DNA of 64,000 bases from Fasciola hepatica (lineage: Eukaryota > Platyhelminthes > Trematoda > Plagiorchiida > Fasciolidae), in assembly GCA_948099385.1 (NCBI GenBank), contig CANUEZ040000129.1:4340001-4404000 (forward strand), given 5' to 3'. The number at the start of each line of letters is the position of its first letter. The stretch's first letter is position 1. The notes under the pieces were generated by a model. That model searched no databases, had not been told where the DNA came from, and was given only the letters and a program-made list of their open reading frames with translations. A program made the translations under genes and the position numbers. Positions 38,925 through 48,969 of the stretch are shown in pieces.

Positions 38925-39190
38925 AGATGGCGGAAAGGTTGATCTGGGTACAACTTCAGGATTACCTGCAAAGCCAGCCACTTCTCAGCCGTGGTCCTCC
39001 TTGGTCCGCCCAACATTTTATTGACAAGTGGGAAAATGGCATGGGCCAGGGCAGATGGTGGCTCTGCGGATGTTACCTACGTTGACTTGGGCATGGCCTT
39101 TAACAGGTAAGGGTGAATGGATCTTGGACTCCTATTTGAATGCGTGCGGTTACTACCTTGGTCCATGTATACCGCGTTGGTGGGGTTTTG
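38925..39190 (+). pseudogene. Small decayed RT fragment (fingers to DFxKAFD block)
   Basis: The plus strand reads ERLIWVQLQDYLQSQPLLS near 38,935-38,990, resembling the 'EkiI...l..yL..n.lLs..QhGF' block of non-LTR RTs. After a frame change it reads ARADGGSADVTYVDLGMAFNR at about 39,041-39,103. There the expected 'vd.vylDFsKAFDrv' appears as Y-V-D-L-G-M-A-F-N, so the first catalytic Asp is kept and the block is otherwise eroded. Nothing corresponding to the Y-A-D-D block follows before the AT-rich region begins. Confidence 0.6.
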
Positions 39191-39552
39191 AGGACTGAGT
39201 AGACGTTCGTCAGCCTCACGCGGAATTTCTGATATTTCCGTTTGGGGGAATTAATCTAAGTGTGAATAATTTTGGTAATGATTTGAACTTAGCTTGTTTA
39301 TTTCGAATTCTCAACCGATATATTTGTGAATATATACACAGTTGTAGATATGTATGTACATATATGTAATATATTGGGTAATATTTTTACAATTGTGTGA
39401 TATATTATACCTGTTTATTTACATGCTGTCATAGTATGATATGGCATATACATATATATGCCGTAAGGCATTTACTGGCATGTATTCTTATGTATGTTCG
39501 ATCAAGCACATGCATATATATGCATAATGTGAAATACTCGCGAGCCGCGTGT

Positions 39553-39555
<3 letters not shown>

Positions 39556-39601
<46 letters not shown>
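39556..39601. repeat. (AT)n microsatellite
   Basis: An uninterrupted run of 23 AT dinucleotides. Apparent open frames across it translate as alternating Tyr-Ile and are not genes. Confidence 0.97.
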
Positions 39602-39604
<3 letters not shown>

Positions 39605-40211
39605 TACACGTACATGTATGTACATATGCGTATATATCATACTGTACATGTTGGTGCATGCACACACCGACAGCCACAGAGCATGTGCTAGTGCACTGGT
39701 TGCATATCATTTCTGCTTCTACGACCAACGAGTGACTCTTCACGGAAGGTCGATGGGACGCCAGTGAGATCGAAAGCAATATTTCCTTTCGAAATGATGT
39801 TTCCGCAAACCTTTGGTTGTGCTTCCGGGACACATACTTAGTCAGCGAAATGGACCTCATTATTGAGGTACGGATTCGTATTGTGAATGAACCGCGTTTA
39901 GTATACTTATTCAACACGTTGAAACTTCTTGAGATCCATATGGATCTCCGAAAGTTTTGAAGTGTTTGTTTGAAAAACTGAGTTACAACATTTTTGAGAG
40001 TAAACGTTTACATACACATAAATATGTACATTTATATAAATATATCTAAATATATGCACATATACATGCCTTCCAAGCATGCGCATCGTGGTATGACAAG
40101 TTGTACCTGTCAGCCGTCGCTAATAAGCAGTCACTTCTATGAACTATGGCGTATACCATGGGTAACGTGGCAGAAACAATATTTCTGCCACTCGTTAAAC
40201 GGATTACTTAC

Positions 40212-40277
40212 ACTGGTAAATGTGTTCAGGAGTGAATCCAAACAGGTTCCGAAAGCTTGCCAGTAACCTCCCGGAAG
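40212..40277 (-). CDS. Possible downstream exons of copy 1 (with 40758-40807)
   Basis: A 66-bp, 22-codon open exon (LPGGYWQAFGTCLDSLLN...) lies between acceptor ttttctgtgaag and donor AGT/GTAAGT. The 50-bp candidate exon at 40807-40758 (acceptor ttcttttgcag, donor CAG/GTAATA) reads LGAKLIDGKQIVQRKQ and ends in phase 0, which matches the start of this exon. They may be the 3' part of the same gene, split by microsatellite-filled introns. The homologous exons in the 61-kb copy look different, so the link is uncertain. Confidence 0.35.
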
Positions 40278-42420
40278 CTTCACAGAAAATAGTCGGTAGG
40301 TTGCCGGTAGATTGCCGGCCGTGTTAGCAGTGAGGTGCCTGTACACAGAGGGCACACCGAAACCAATCCGAAGCCGGCGTACGATTTCCATCCATTTTTA
40401 AATTTAAACCAAAATTTCGAAATCGCGCGCCCATCTCCAACGATCGAGTAATCCTAGCTTGCCCGAAATTTACGCATGATAGTAGGTAACCATCTATTCG
40501 ATCAAGTTGCCTGCGTGAACAATCTTATTTCCACATACTTTGAGGACACAATTTCATAATTGGCTGCCACAGCTTTCCGAACGCACTTTCAAGCCCCACC
40601 CTCCCAACACATTCCTACTTTGGGACAGCATAATCTGGAGCTTTGCAACCACTGGAGCAACCAAAATGGGACTGATTTTAAACTACCGAATAGTCGACAC
40701 TTGAAAACGAACCATCTGTAGGAAATAAAAGTATTATGAAGTGGGTATATTTATTACCTGCTTCCGTTGAACAATTTGCTTCCCATCAATTAGCTTCGCG
40801 CCGAGCTCTGCAAAAGAAACCAGAAGTGTGGCTCATGGAAGTAACATTATTGGCTGGAGGGATATGTGTATATATAAACATATACGTTCATGTATAAATA
40901 TATATATATACATATATACATATATATACATGCATATATATATGCGCAAATATATACGTACATATAGGTATACATATCTATGGTCATATATATACTACCG
41001 ACTCCGAAACGGTATTTACTTAACTAAAGATGAGATAAGCATGGCATTTGTTATCGTCGTTCGAGTAAACGGAAAGAAACTTATCGTAGGACTGCGTATG
41101 CGTGATCAGTGAACCTACCTAGCGGTTTTGCGACCTAAGAAGCGATTTCGGGCGTTGGTAAACCATTGTTTCATAATACTCTCCATCTCCGTTGTACAAG
41201 ACTTCCAGGAACAAGTGGTAGGTTTTATGACATCTGAAAATAAAAAACAGTTACATCACAATAGACTGACCAATGGCGGCTTTATGAAATTTGAAATTTC
41301 CTTCTGCGGTTTTCCCTGTTGTTACCGTCTATTTGCACGTTAGGGCCAGGTTCCTTCAGACCAAAGGTGGAGGCATTCGGCGTATAGTGGACCCATGGTC
41401 AGTGCGCATATGATGCTTGAATGCACTCACCCAAAGCAGTGATGCATAGTGACCATGTCACTTACAGTGCCCGTGAAGACTTCCAGTACTGCGGGATCTT
41501 CTGATTCCAGAAGATCGTTGATATTGATTTTCTGTGAAGGCTCACAGGCTGTGGTACTTTCGCATCCATGCGTCGAATAATGCTATCCAGTTTGGAGATC
41601 ATCAAGGCCATGTCGTTCAGAATGCCATTTAGGTTTGACAGCATAAGTTTAAAGCGGTCTGTCAATCGTAGTAATTGATAATGAGACAACAACCTTGCCA
41701 CCCCTTGGCTTAAGCGGGCATATGTTGTGAAGATATTGGCTTTGTAGATAGCTGCCTTGCGGTAAATGAAATACAGGAGTGTGAGCTAATTCCACGCAAC
41801 TTACCTGGGGATAATTACTTTTGACCTTGTGGCACCTTCTGCCGGCCTCCTCTGAGAAGTCAATACTGGCAGAATGAAAGTAATGTGAAATGGGAAGTTT
41901 GCACTGGACTTGCCATGGTGATGAGTAACAAACAGCCTTGACATCGCCGGGGGAGTTGAAGGGCTGTATTGGAGATGCCCTTCGACTCCCCTGCGATTGA
42001 GGTATCTCCACAGTTATGTCATCCGACATTAACGGTACTGGTATTCTGGAAAAATATAATAATGTATAACAATTTACCCGCGGCGAACGGCGTACCTCTG
42101 CGAAAAAGTTGACAGGGGTATCGAGTCATCCGTTGACGATGACTTTCTAGATTTGGAGGGAAAATTTCTTTCGAAGTTCATTGCGTTTTTGAGATTATCG
42201 GAGAACAATGAATATAACCCGGGGTGTCACGTGTGTGACAGGTCTCACGAAACTCGTGTGTCGGCACCCTTTCCGGCAAGAAACCATCCTCCTGCAGCAT
42301 GCTTTGGTCAGCCTCAGAATTTGAGGACTTTGGCCAAAGCACTCGGTTTTCATCAGCAAGCCAGATGTTGTGAACTATGGCCATCGAGTCCTCAGGATAA
42401 AACTTAACGACCAAGTACAT
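40212..42420 (-). CDS. Uncharacterised multi-exon gene, copy 1 (partial gene model)
   Basis: Candidate exons on the minus strand are 42420-42231, 42045-41805, 41755-41466, 41233-41119, 40807-40758 and 40277-40212, each bounded by AG and GT. Support comes from strong splice sites (for example acceptor tttttccag before 42045 and donor CAG/GTAAGT after 41805). Exons two and three join in phase 0. Three segments also match the locus at 60.9-62.7 kb in length, phase or sequence. The protein begins with an aromatic/acidic module, continues with a Ser/Pro-rich linker, then a leucine-rich amphipathic helical stretch, then an acidic segment. The architecture recalls animal proteins with an N-terminal 'VVeF.ed..v.vVp..W' module and a C-terminal DUF4806-like domain, but that is inference only. 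Junctions between the first and second exons and between the fourth and fifth are out of phase, so small exons may be missing or the copy may be decaying. Confidence 0.45.
41119..41233 (-). CDS. Exon e of copy 1
   Basis: 115 bp with acceptor ttttttattttcag and donor AG/GTAGGT. Two bases complete a codon, 37 codons follow and two bases remain. The end (MKQWFTNARNRFLGRK) parallels RSWLHKAGDRRAGSGYN of the exon at 61513-61396, which has the same 2...2 phase pattern and is one codon longer. The shared pattern W-[LF]-x-x-A-x-x-R-x-x-x-G supports orthology of the two exons. Confidence 0.5.
41466..41755 (-). CDS. Exon c of copy 1: helical segment, with a probable 1-bp deletion
   Basis: 290 bp, starting in phase 0 after exon b with AAIYKANIFTTYARLSQGVA. 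It continues as a Leu/Asn-rich amphipathic stretch (RLTDRFKLMLSNLNGIL, then LMISKLDSIIRRMDAKVPQ). Around 41,548-41,552 the reading must shift by one base to continue as INDLLESEDPAVLEVFTGT, which ends exactly at donor ACT/GTAAGT. Adding one base makes the exon 291 bp and phase 0 to phase 0, as in the copy at 61740, which also ends T/GTAAGT. I take this as a single-base deletion or a sequencing error. Confidence 0.55.
41805..42045 (-). CDS. Exon b of copy 1
   Basis: 241 bp, the best-defined exon in the window. It has acceptor ttatatttttccag and donor CCCCAG/GTAAGT. One base completes the previous codon and 80 codons follow, ending in phase 0 (last residues KSNYPQ). It contains a Ser/Pro/Gln-rich stretch (SQGSRRASPIQPFNSPGD) and a histidine/serine-rich middle. 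The corresponding exon at 62368-62197 starts in the same phase but contains a stop. Confidence 0.6.
42231..42420 (-). CDS. Exon a of copy 1: N-terminal module
   Basis: 190 bp. The acceptor ttaacccttttag lies directly before an ATG and a GTGACA donor is possible at the end. It encodes 63 codons plus one base. A gapless comparison with the 190-bp exon at 62687-62498 shares L3, V4, F7, E10, S12, V16, W20, E24, W29 and P30, with Y/F at position 2 and L/M at 21. Equal length, the same acceptor-ATG arrangement and the same phase make these paralogous exons. The ATG may be internal rather than the true start, since a spliced upstream exon is implied. Confidence 0.6.
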
Positions 42421-42867
42421 CTAAAAGGGTTAATCACTCCAGTTGCATGTTGAAGAACGGACGGAAGCTTAACACTCTTGCTTAAAAAAGAGAAGGCTTA
42501 CTTTTAAAGGTGAGTATTTATGGTATCAAAACATTATTACTAGCAAGACAAATAAGGAAGCTTTTACACGCAGTAGTATTAACAGAAACTTCGACGGCAT
42601 TGTCATCCGGTCCATCAATAGAAAAATGTACTGGTGACTAAGAAAAAACGCATGGGCTTAGGAAATACCGAAAGCTTATGGAATCCATGGAAATGCTCGC
42701 CACATATGCTGGTTTCCCGCCAGCGATGCCAATGTTGTTTTGGTGGTGAGCAAGACAGAACCATGCCGTTTACCATCATGGCAGTTTTGTATACCCGGAA
42801 ACGGTGAGCCGGGTTCCCAAAGTCATCGAGGATGGCCTCAGGGGATTTGTTGTTATCCGGGACTGTT

Positions 42868-43960
42868 TACTCATACAAACGCCGATACGTTTGCTGGGCA
42901 GGATTCTTGGGACCTTGAAAGCGGAACTTGAGTGTTCGTAAGAAGGACTCAAATGGGAAACAAGAAAGAATCTAGCGCACCGCGATAAAGAAAGTCCGCA
43001 GGCAAATAAATAACAGCGTGGTCATTGTATATGAAGTTAGAAATACCAAAGAGGGAACCCATTTTTATGCTAATATAGCCAGGATGGTTTCTGCGAATGC
43101 TTTATAGGTTTTGGACAAATAGGGGTGGCAGAGCATGTAAATGGCAACAAACAGTAACGTAAAGGGATCGTATGCATCATCCGAGAACAATCCTTCCAGA
43201 CAAACCCACCCTAAATACAAAACAAACGTGCAAAATTCGGTGGCATTCCACAGTTCAACGTTAAGTTCTCGTCGACGAGTTCGCTGAAATTCACATGGTG
43301 TGTCTGGGTGTGACCGAAGTACACGGCTGCCAGGTTATCTAGTAGCTGCTTTGTCCAAGCGGCCAAACGCGTCACGTGGCATAAACAACCACAGGTCAAT
43401 CAACGTGTTCATCACACCGAAGCATACGAGTTGCATGTAATCCAATGGAAAGTTTTTAACCATGTCCATAGGAAGAGAGAGCAAAGGACTCAAGTCGACA
43501 TTCTGTTTATAGTGTCGATGTGAAAGAAAAGCTTCGTTATCACATAATTCGCAATTGATAAGAGGGAATGGCATCTTTTCCACTGCTTAACCCACGCTGG
43601 AAGCGTTTATCAAAGCCGAAGTAGCCCATAGTATTTTTACTTGTCTAACAAAGGCCCTGCCGGAGTATTACAAATTATGGATGAGAGATGACCTTTCACA
43701 AAGAATTCACTAATATTAAGAGCTTCTATCGGCAGATATTGTAGCTTTTGGATAGCTTCTTTCGTATGAGGATAATTGTCTGATGGTTTTCCACGACCAT
43801 CACGAATCCCGCGGTAAGCCCTGGCAAGCAGTCAGGCTTAACCACTCCGGCAAGGGCAGGCCGAAACTGCTGGTCCGGGGAACGAAAGAAGGAAGTGCCG
43901 TCACAACTTAACTGAAGAAAAACTTCATCTGGTAGGGCTGTGATGTTGCTCAACTGCATT
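42868..43960 (-). pseudogene. Decayed DNA transposase-like gene
   Basis: The minus-strand translation passes in order through blocks typical of a widespread animal transposase-like family distantly related to CMC/EnSpm enzymes. QLSCDGTSFFRS near 43,930-43,890 stands for 'i.vDGlplfkS'. RDGRGKPSDN near 43,810 stands for 'cG..KPsd'. SIICNTPAG near 43,690 stands for the 'viCDaPAR' block. GYFGFDKRFQRG near 43,600 stands for 'GyfGC.kC...G', with both cysteines replaced by Phe. SPLLSLPMDMVKNFPLDYMQL near 43,490-43,425 is well kept. Then come LWNATEFCTFVLYLG near 43,250 and CFPFESFLRTLK near 42,960. Several stops and frame changes separate them. The family assignment rests on motif recall. Confidence 0.7.
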
Positions 43961-44298
43961 TGGAGGCCCTCGGTTAAACCTGTGTTTATACCCGCCGTTT
44001 TCCAATTTTGTGGTGGAACAATCCCATGACGTACGAATCAAGGTACTTGGGTCTTTAAGTCTTGAAGCTCTACACGGGTTCGAGGCTTTCAGCCCAGTTG
44101 TCCTGGTTTTCGAGGCAATCTTAGACTTCTGTCGGATTCAACGGGCTGAAACGAGGGTAAAATAAAGCGGGCGCGAGGGAGGCAGAAAAAAAACACATAA
44201 CATCATGCAGTGCCTTACTGTGGACAGTGCCTTAAGCGGAATTAGGGTGTGACATTCACGAACATATAGCGGGATGGAAACAATAAAATACATCTTTT

Positions 44299-45605
44299 TC
44301 ACTTTTCTGGACAGGGAATTACTGGGAGAGACCCAAGTAATAGTCTAACTTTTTTTGAAGATGGTTTTGTTCTGCGAGAGGACAGTATCTTCCGGAAGAG
44401 CTTTCCGCACAGTAATAGCACTATGGAAAAAAAGTCAATTCGTGGTGAAGTGCGTGGTCTCGGTTTAAAAACCTTTCTGCTGTGACCACGGAGAGAAGAG
44501 GCTAGACAGACGGAGAAGAAGCTATGACCTTGACCAGATTCAAAAAGGTAAAACATCAAAAGCGGCTCACCTCTTACGCGTCCTAGGTCAAGAGGATAGA
44601 GGTTGAGGAGTTAGAGGCGGACGGGATAAGGTAGATGAGACGGACCCCATACTGCTTTGGTGGAGGCCCTCTGGACTCTCTCTAGAATCTCACGGTCTTG
44701 GACAAGACCAGAGTGCACTATCTGACTAACTCACTCCAGCGGAGGTTTGATATCCGTGCCGAAAATTATGGAGAAATAATCCCTAGATATGCACGGGAAA
44801 GACCTTCGAAAGGCAGAATTGCTCGCAATTTGGTGATGATGAGAGAAGGACAAGATACAGTCTGGACAAAAACCAAGCACCTTGCGTCGGTCAACCCTAG
44901 GCAGTGTGGTTGCTCCGTTAAAGGGAAACCTGTGACCAGTCTCTCTGCCGAAGGACATGCTCAAGCATTTGTCATCAGCAACTGAGAGGCTTCAATCATT
45001 TGACAAGAGTTTCTTTTCATAAAATACTGTTTACAGGTATTCAGCGCTTGAACTCCAGAGGGTTACCTCGTCTGCCTACATGGCAATGTTCGCAGAAAGG
45101 GCCGTCGGAAGATCGCTTTTGTGGATCAAGAAAAGGAGGGGAACTAAGACTGACCCCTAGGGGAACCCCAGTTGTTACTGTGGCGGGTTGAGACCAAACG
45201 TTCCGCAACTTTATCACAAAAGTGCGGCCGGTAGAAAAGCTGCCCAGGATGCCCAACATGGGGCCTGTAATCCCGTGTTTGCAGTTTATAAAGGAGAGGG
45301 GCTCGGGGGAACTTGTCGAAGGCCTTAGCAAAATCGATGAATACAGCGCGTGAGAGCTGGCCATCATCGTAGGCTTTCGTCAGACTATCCATGACAATAA
45401 TCATATCGGTGTTGCACGATCTGCCAGGAAGAAACCCATGTTGGGACAGGGAGAGTATCCTATCGCTATGCAGATGCGAAAGAACTGCATGATTAAGAAT
45501 TCGCTCCAAAAGTTTGATGGTGATTCCAGTAAGGCCTATGGGTATGCATCTAGCAGCAACTTGTCTACTACCCTTCTTATAGATGGGTGAGATGACTACT
45601 TTTTC
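44299..45605 (-). pseudogene. RT and C-terminal region of element 1
   Basis: VVISPIYKKGSRQVAARCIP (45,600 onward), LSQHGFLPGRSCN and AVFIDFAKAFDKFPR form a well-preserved fingers/palm with Asp in F-I-D-F and A-F-D. TTGVPLGVSLSSPPFL matches the 'SGVPQGSvLGPLLFL' block. The catalytic box near 45,095 reads M-stop-A-D-E: Tyr is replaced by TAG and the second Asp by Glu. After frame changes the tail includes ILSFSHHHQIASN, RDYFSIIFGTDIKP, EILERVQRAS, LLNLYPLDLGRVRGE and FFSVCLASSLRGHSRK, ending at 44,299. The enzyme is dead but unusually complete. Confidence 0.88.
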
Positions 45606-46389
45606 CAGCTGCTGGAGAAAACTCCATTATCAATACATCGCTGAAAAAGGGATGCGTAAACTGCAGCTCATATGCCCGCTATTTCCTTGAGAATGCGGAG
45701 ATGGATTAAGTCAGTACCCATGGAGCAATATTGGTTGAGCCGTCGAAAACCTTGTGCGACTGCACCGATTTGAATAGTGAAGTGGCTCAGTGTGGTGACC
45801 AGAAATATCGGGTGCATAGTAGGGTGGGATGATATGAGCAGGGAGTTAAAAAAGGTACGGAAGAAGAAGCTGAATTGCCTCGGCTACTTGGCTAGAGGAA
45901 GTGATTGGAGATGCGGCACTATCTTTGAGAGCTAATGGAGTCGGAGCTGTACCCCTAAGACGGCGCATGTACTGATAGAAAAACGCCTTATTACTCCGTG
46001 CTCAATCAAGCACAGATCGCTGGAATTCATTCTGGTGGGACCTAATCTCGTCTTCGCGCATGTTGCGTATGATCCTGAATTTTTATGCGTCGCCCGCAAG
46101 ACTTGTGGCTTCATAACTAGCAAAGAGACATGCGCGTTCGTATAAAATGCGCCTAGTGGGGCGATGGAGAGGCGGCTTACCGGTCTGTGGAAGACGAATG
46201 TTAGGGACAAATAGCCTATCAGCTAAGGAGATCAACTCTCTGATATTCTCTGCCGTTTCGTCAGCAGAGTAACCTTGGTTAGCTGAATTTAACCGGGAGC
46301 AAATAAATGCTCAGACTTGGTCGAAATTGGTCCTTTTGAAGGATCTCAAAATTTTGATTTCTTAGAGAAGAGGAGACAATTTCACAATG

Positions 46390-47099
46390 TAACCGAACCC
46401 AATAAGAATGTGACCACTTTGGCCGAGAGGCGGCAAGTAGTGCACCACGTCTATTGGGAAGCATTCATTGGTGATGACCAGGTCTATTAGGGACGGGGCA
46501 CGTCCTGTGCGATATCTAGTCGGATCTTTTGCGTTTTGCACCCGTGAGTTCTTGAGTACGAGATCCAGGAGAGGATTATTAAAGGTGACATCCGAGGAAT
46601 CAGCTCTTTGCCAGTCGATACCGGGTGAGTTGAAGTCACCAGTGACAAACAGATGGGCGAAGTTTGTGTAGCTTTTCAGGGAACCTTATATGTTTATGAA
46701 TTCTAGGCTATCGGTTGAATTGCATGCTGGAGAGCGATAGACTGTACCAAGCAGTAGGATGTCTATCCTGGAGAGTGTAAACACAACCGGTAAACAATCA
46801 ACGCATGAAAAGGTAGGAATTGTTACCTTTGTGGGAGGAGTGATAGAATTACCGTAGTATATGACAGTCCCACCGGCACGACCCCTGCTGGAGTCCTGCC
46901 TTGCTTTCAAGTATCCCGGAATGGATATTTCCGCATCAGGTATACCAGGGGTGAACCAGGTTTCTGTGAGGGCTTCGATCTGAGGCTCCTTGTCCACTGC
47001 AAGCTGCCGAAGCCCCGGGATCTTATTCAGCACACTCAGGCAATGGCTGTAAATAAAAGAGCACGTGCTCAGGAGTTGTTGCAGAATCGCCAGAGACAA
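46390..47099 (-). pseudogene. Apurinic-like endonuclease domain of element 1
   Basis: IEALTETWFTPGIPDAEIS carries the catalytic Glu in the T-E-T-W block. GGTVIYYGNSI follows as the 'GGgV..y' strand. VTGDFNSPGIDWQRAD near 46,650-46,600 is the G-D-F-N block, intact. RAPSLIDLVITN near 46,500 is the 'S.lDLv.t' block. LGQSGHILIGF near 46,430 stands where S-D-H is expected, so the Asp of the final Asp-His pair has become Gly. The start upstream of the endonuclease is unclear because frames change near 46,680. The domain would nick target DNA to prime reverse transcription. Confidence 0.8.
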
Positions 47100-47207
47100 C
47101 TGATTTTGGGTTTGAGGAGGGAGAGCGAGGGAGAGTTGGGAGTGAAAAAAAAGGTTCTGAGGGAGTTGGAGGCCAAAGATATTGAAGGCTAGAGGGCAAA
47201 CAGACTG

Positions 47208-48287
47208 TTAGCAGGACTGGTACTTTTTGACGTCTAGCAACCTGTGAGGCATTATACCAGGCGGACGGTCTGCTTCTTTCAGTCTCCGAAGAGGGTGGGC
47301 TGCTTTTTGTGGTTTACCTTTGTGTGCACTGCGTGATTCACAGCTCCGAGTTTTCTTGTTATTGGTCCTGCTTTGCATGACCTCACTAGATATATTTTCT
47401 TTCGCGTTAACCATCTCACTGCAGCTTTCGGCAGAAACTGTGTGCAGGTTTGCATCCAGGCTCACGGATGGGTGAGTCTTGTCAGGTAGTAGAGTCTTAT
47501 TAGCAAAGCTGGGGTCTGGGATATTTTTTGTAGGCGTCAGACGTTTAGCAGCACTAGGTTTACTACTGGAGACACTTTTCGCAACGGGAGATGGAGTGAG
47601 TAGGGAAGCAGCGGATGGTGGGCACGCAGCTCGGTCCTCAAGGAGAGTCACCTTCACGACAGGCAGCACTCTTAGCTCGGGATCGGTTTTTAGTGAGGTC
47701 GCTGGTCTAGCCTTCTCACTGTAGAGCCTTAGATGAAGTGGCTTGTCAATGGACACTCCATTGAGCCCTTTTATTTCCCCCTTCAGCTTCGCGGCTGAGG
47801 AAACAATTCGTTTGGCTGCCTCTGTTGGGCTCATTTCAATTAGAATGCGGTGTACCCGGTCGGTGCTTTTGATTACCAACTAAGTGGACCGAATTTCAGG
47901 TGTGAAGGGGAGCTTAAGGCGGTTCAACACCTGGGCATAGGTGTCGTGAGGGTGATCCGGGTTGAGGAAGCCACCCCAAAAGATGACTGTCTTGGAGCAT
48001 TTCTCTGTGTCTTGCAAAATCTTGGCAACGTCAAGAATTTGCTGCTCCGATACTCTACACGCCTGGTCGGCTGCCTGGGACACCGGGAGGGATTTGCTAA
48101 CCAAGCTCCTCAGGTTGGTCAATTCACCCCTAGGGGTACGGACAGTGGCCTTTAGAGCAACTATCTCTGTAGTCTGGCTTTGGACTGCACATTTTAGTGC
48201 ATCCGTTGCCAGCGCATTACGCAGGACCGTCTCGTCAGGACTAAGAAATGAGACTTTGGCCACAGAAGAGGAATCACATAGCCTCAT
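47208..48287 (-). pseudogene. ORF1 of CR1-like element 1, one in-frame stop
   Basis: Two adjacent open segments of 135 and 223 codons share one frame and are separated by a single TAG at about 47,880. They were therefore one ORF of about 360 codons. The N-terminal part (LRNALATDALKCAVQSQTTE, then LTNLRSLVSKSL) looks like a short coiled coil. KTVIFWGGFLNPDHPHDTY followed by VIKSTDRVHRILIEMSP and KPLHLRLYSEKAR resembles an RNA-recognition-like fold seen in some ORF1 proteins. The C-terminal third is Ser/Pro/Lys-rich. It would be an RNA-binding chaperone of the element; function is inferred from position. Confidence 0.75.
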
Positions 48288-48432
48288 GAGGAAAGCAGCC
48301 TAGCCTGGGGGAACGGTTATATCAATGGGGGGAAGTTGACATTATTCAATATCAAATCAGTACAGATGAAGATAGACTAAAATGGGGAGACGAGCTGTGT
48401 GTTCTAAATATTTCAAAAACGGCTACACTCAC

Positions 48433-48596
48433 TGAGGTAGACAACCGCACTGCTGGGTCTCGCCGTATGTCTGGTATATGTTTTCTTACAGCCTCCAAGA
48501 TACCCCTTTGTTGTATCGGCGTTAGCAGATGCCAAATGAAAGCCTTCGATAGCGGTTTTACCAGGGAACCGTTCTCCTCTTCAACTTTTGATGCAC
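48433..48596 (-). CDS. Candidate host exon upstream of CR1-like element 1
   Basis: A 164-bp open segment with a possible acceptor (aacccgcgag) and a GTGAGT donor after ACCTCA; it ends in phase 0. It reads ASKVEEENGSLVKPLSKAFI, then WHLLTPIQQRGILEAVRKHI, then PDIRRDPAVRLSTS. I recognise no domain. Its position just 5' of a CR1 insertion and its splice-site bounds suggest an exon of the minus-strand gene that resumes at 42.4 kb, but I cannot show the connection. Confidence 0.35.
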
Positions 48597-48921
48597 CTCG
48601 CGGGTTGGTCAGAGACGTAACTAATACGAAAATGATCATAGAAACAGGGTTAACCCGACGCTTTCAGCCTTTCTGCAGATAAAGCTTCGGGTTTACAAAC
48701 TGTCTCAGTCGCTAACACCGCTTTTTGGGATACCGCGATTCAATAGAGTAATTTACTTATCATTTTTGGTTGTGATATGGAAGCACACGGCAGACCGAGT
48801 GCTATGGCATCTCCCTCCCCTCGTAGAACACATCTTCAGAAATCACACCGCTACACTTACCTGTAACTTTTAAAGGTGTAGAGTTTGGAGAGAAAGTAAA
48901 ATTGTTACTGAATAACCTCAC

Positions 48922-48962
48922 CTGGCAAATCTCACTTCAGGCAACCAAAGCGACGCTGCCAT
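48922..48962 (-). CDS. Candidate first coding exon with strong Kozak context
   Basis: CACCATGG at the start (ATG at 48962-48960) opens MAASLWLPEVRFA, followed by donor CCAG/GTGAGG at 48,921. An ATG in near-ideal context that runs directly into a good donor is what a short first coding exon looks like. Two bases remain after the last codon, which does not match the phase of the next candidate exon (48596), so either an exon is missing between them or one call is wrong. Confidence 0.35.
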
Positions 48963-48969
48963 GGTGTGG

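Larger units (their letters stand above)
39300..41010. repeat. AT-rich tract with tata/cata/gtata simple repeats
   Basis: Interrupted tata-, cata- and gtata-type repeats cluster at about 39,310-39,660, 40,010-40,070 and 40,860-41,000. They alternate with ordinary sequence that holds two candidate exons (40,212-40,277 and 40,758-40,807). The simple repeats lie in what would be introns of the minus-strand gene model. Confidence 0.8.
44290..48290 (-). mobile_element. Near-full-length degenerate CR1-like non-LTR retrotransposon (element 1)
   Basis: On the minus strand the element has ORF1 (48287-47208), an AP endonuclease (about 47099-46390), RT (about 45605-45040) and a C-terminal region ending at 44299, about 4.0 kb in all. 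The order ORF1, endonuclease, RT and C-terminal 'LERVQRA.TKAV...LLNLYPLDLGR.RGE' blocks is that of the CR1/Jockey superfamily. No LTRs are seen. It lies between a candidate exon (48433-48596) and the transposase relic, in the same orientation as the surrounding gene model, which suggests insertion into an intron. Inactivating changes include a stop in ORF1, a damaged catalytic box and several frameshifts. Confidence 0.88.

Noticed and set aside
39397..39767. Open frames of 72-121 codons over the (AT)n tract
   Set aside because: They translate to repeated Tyr-Ile and arise purely from the microsatellite.
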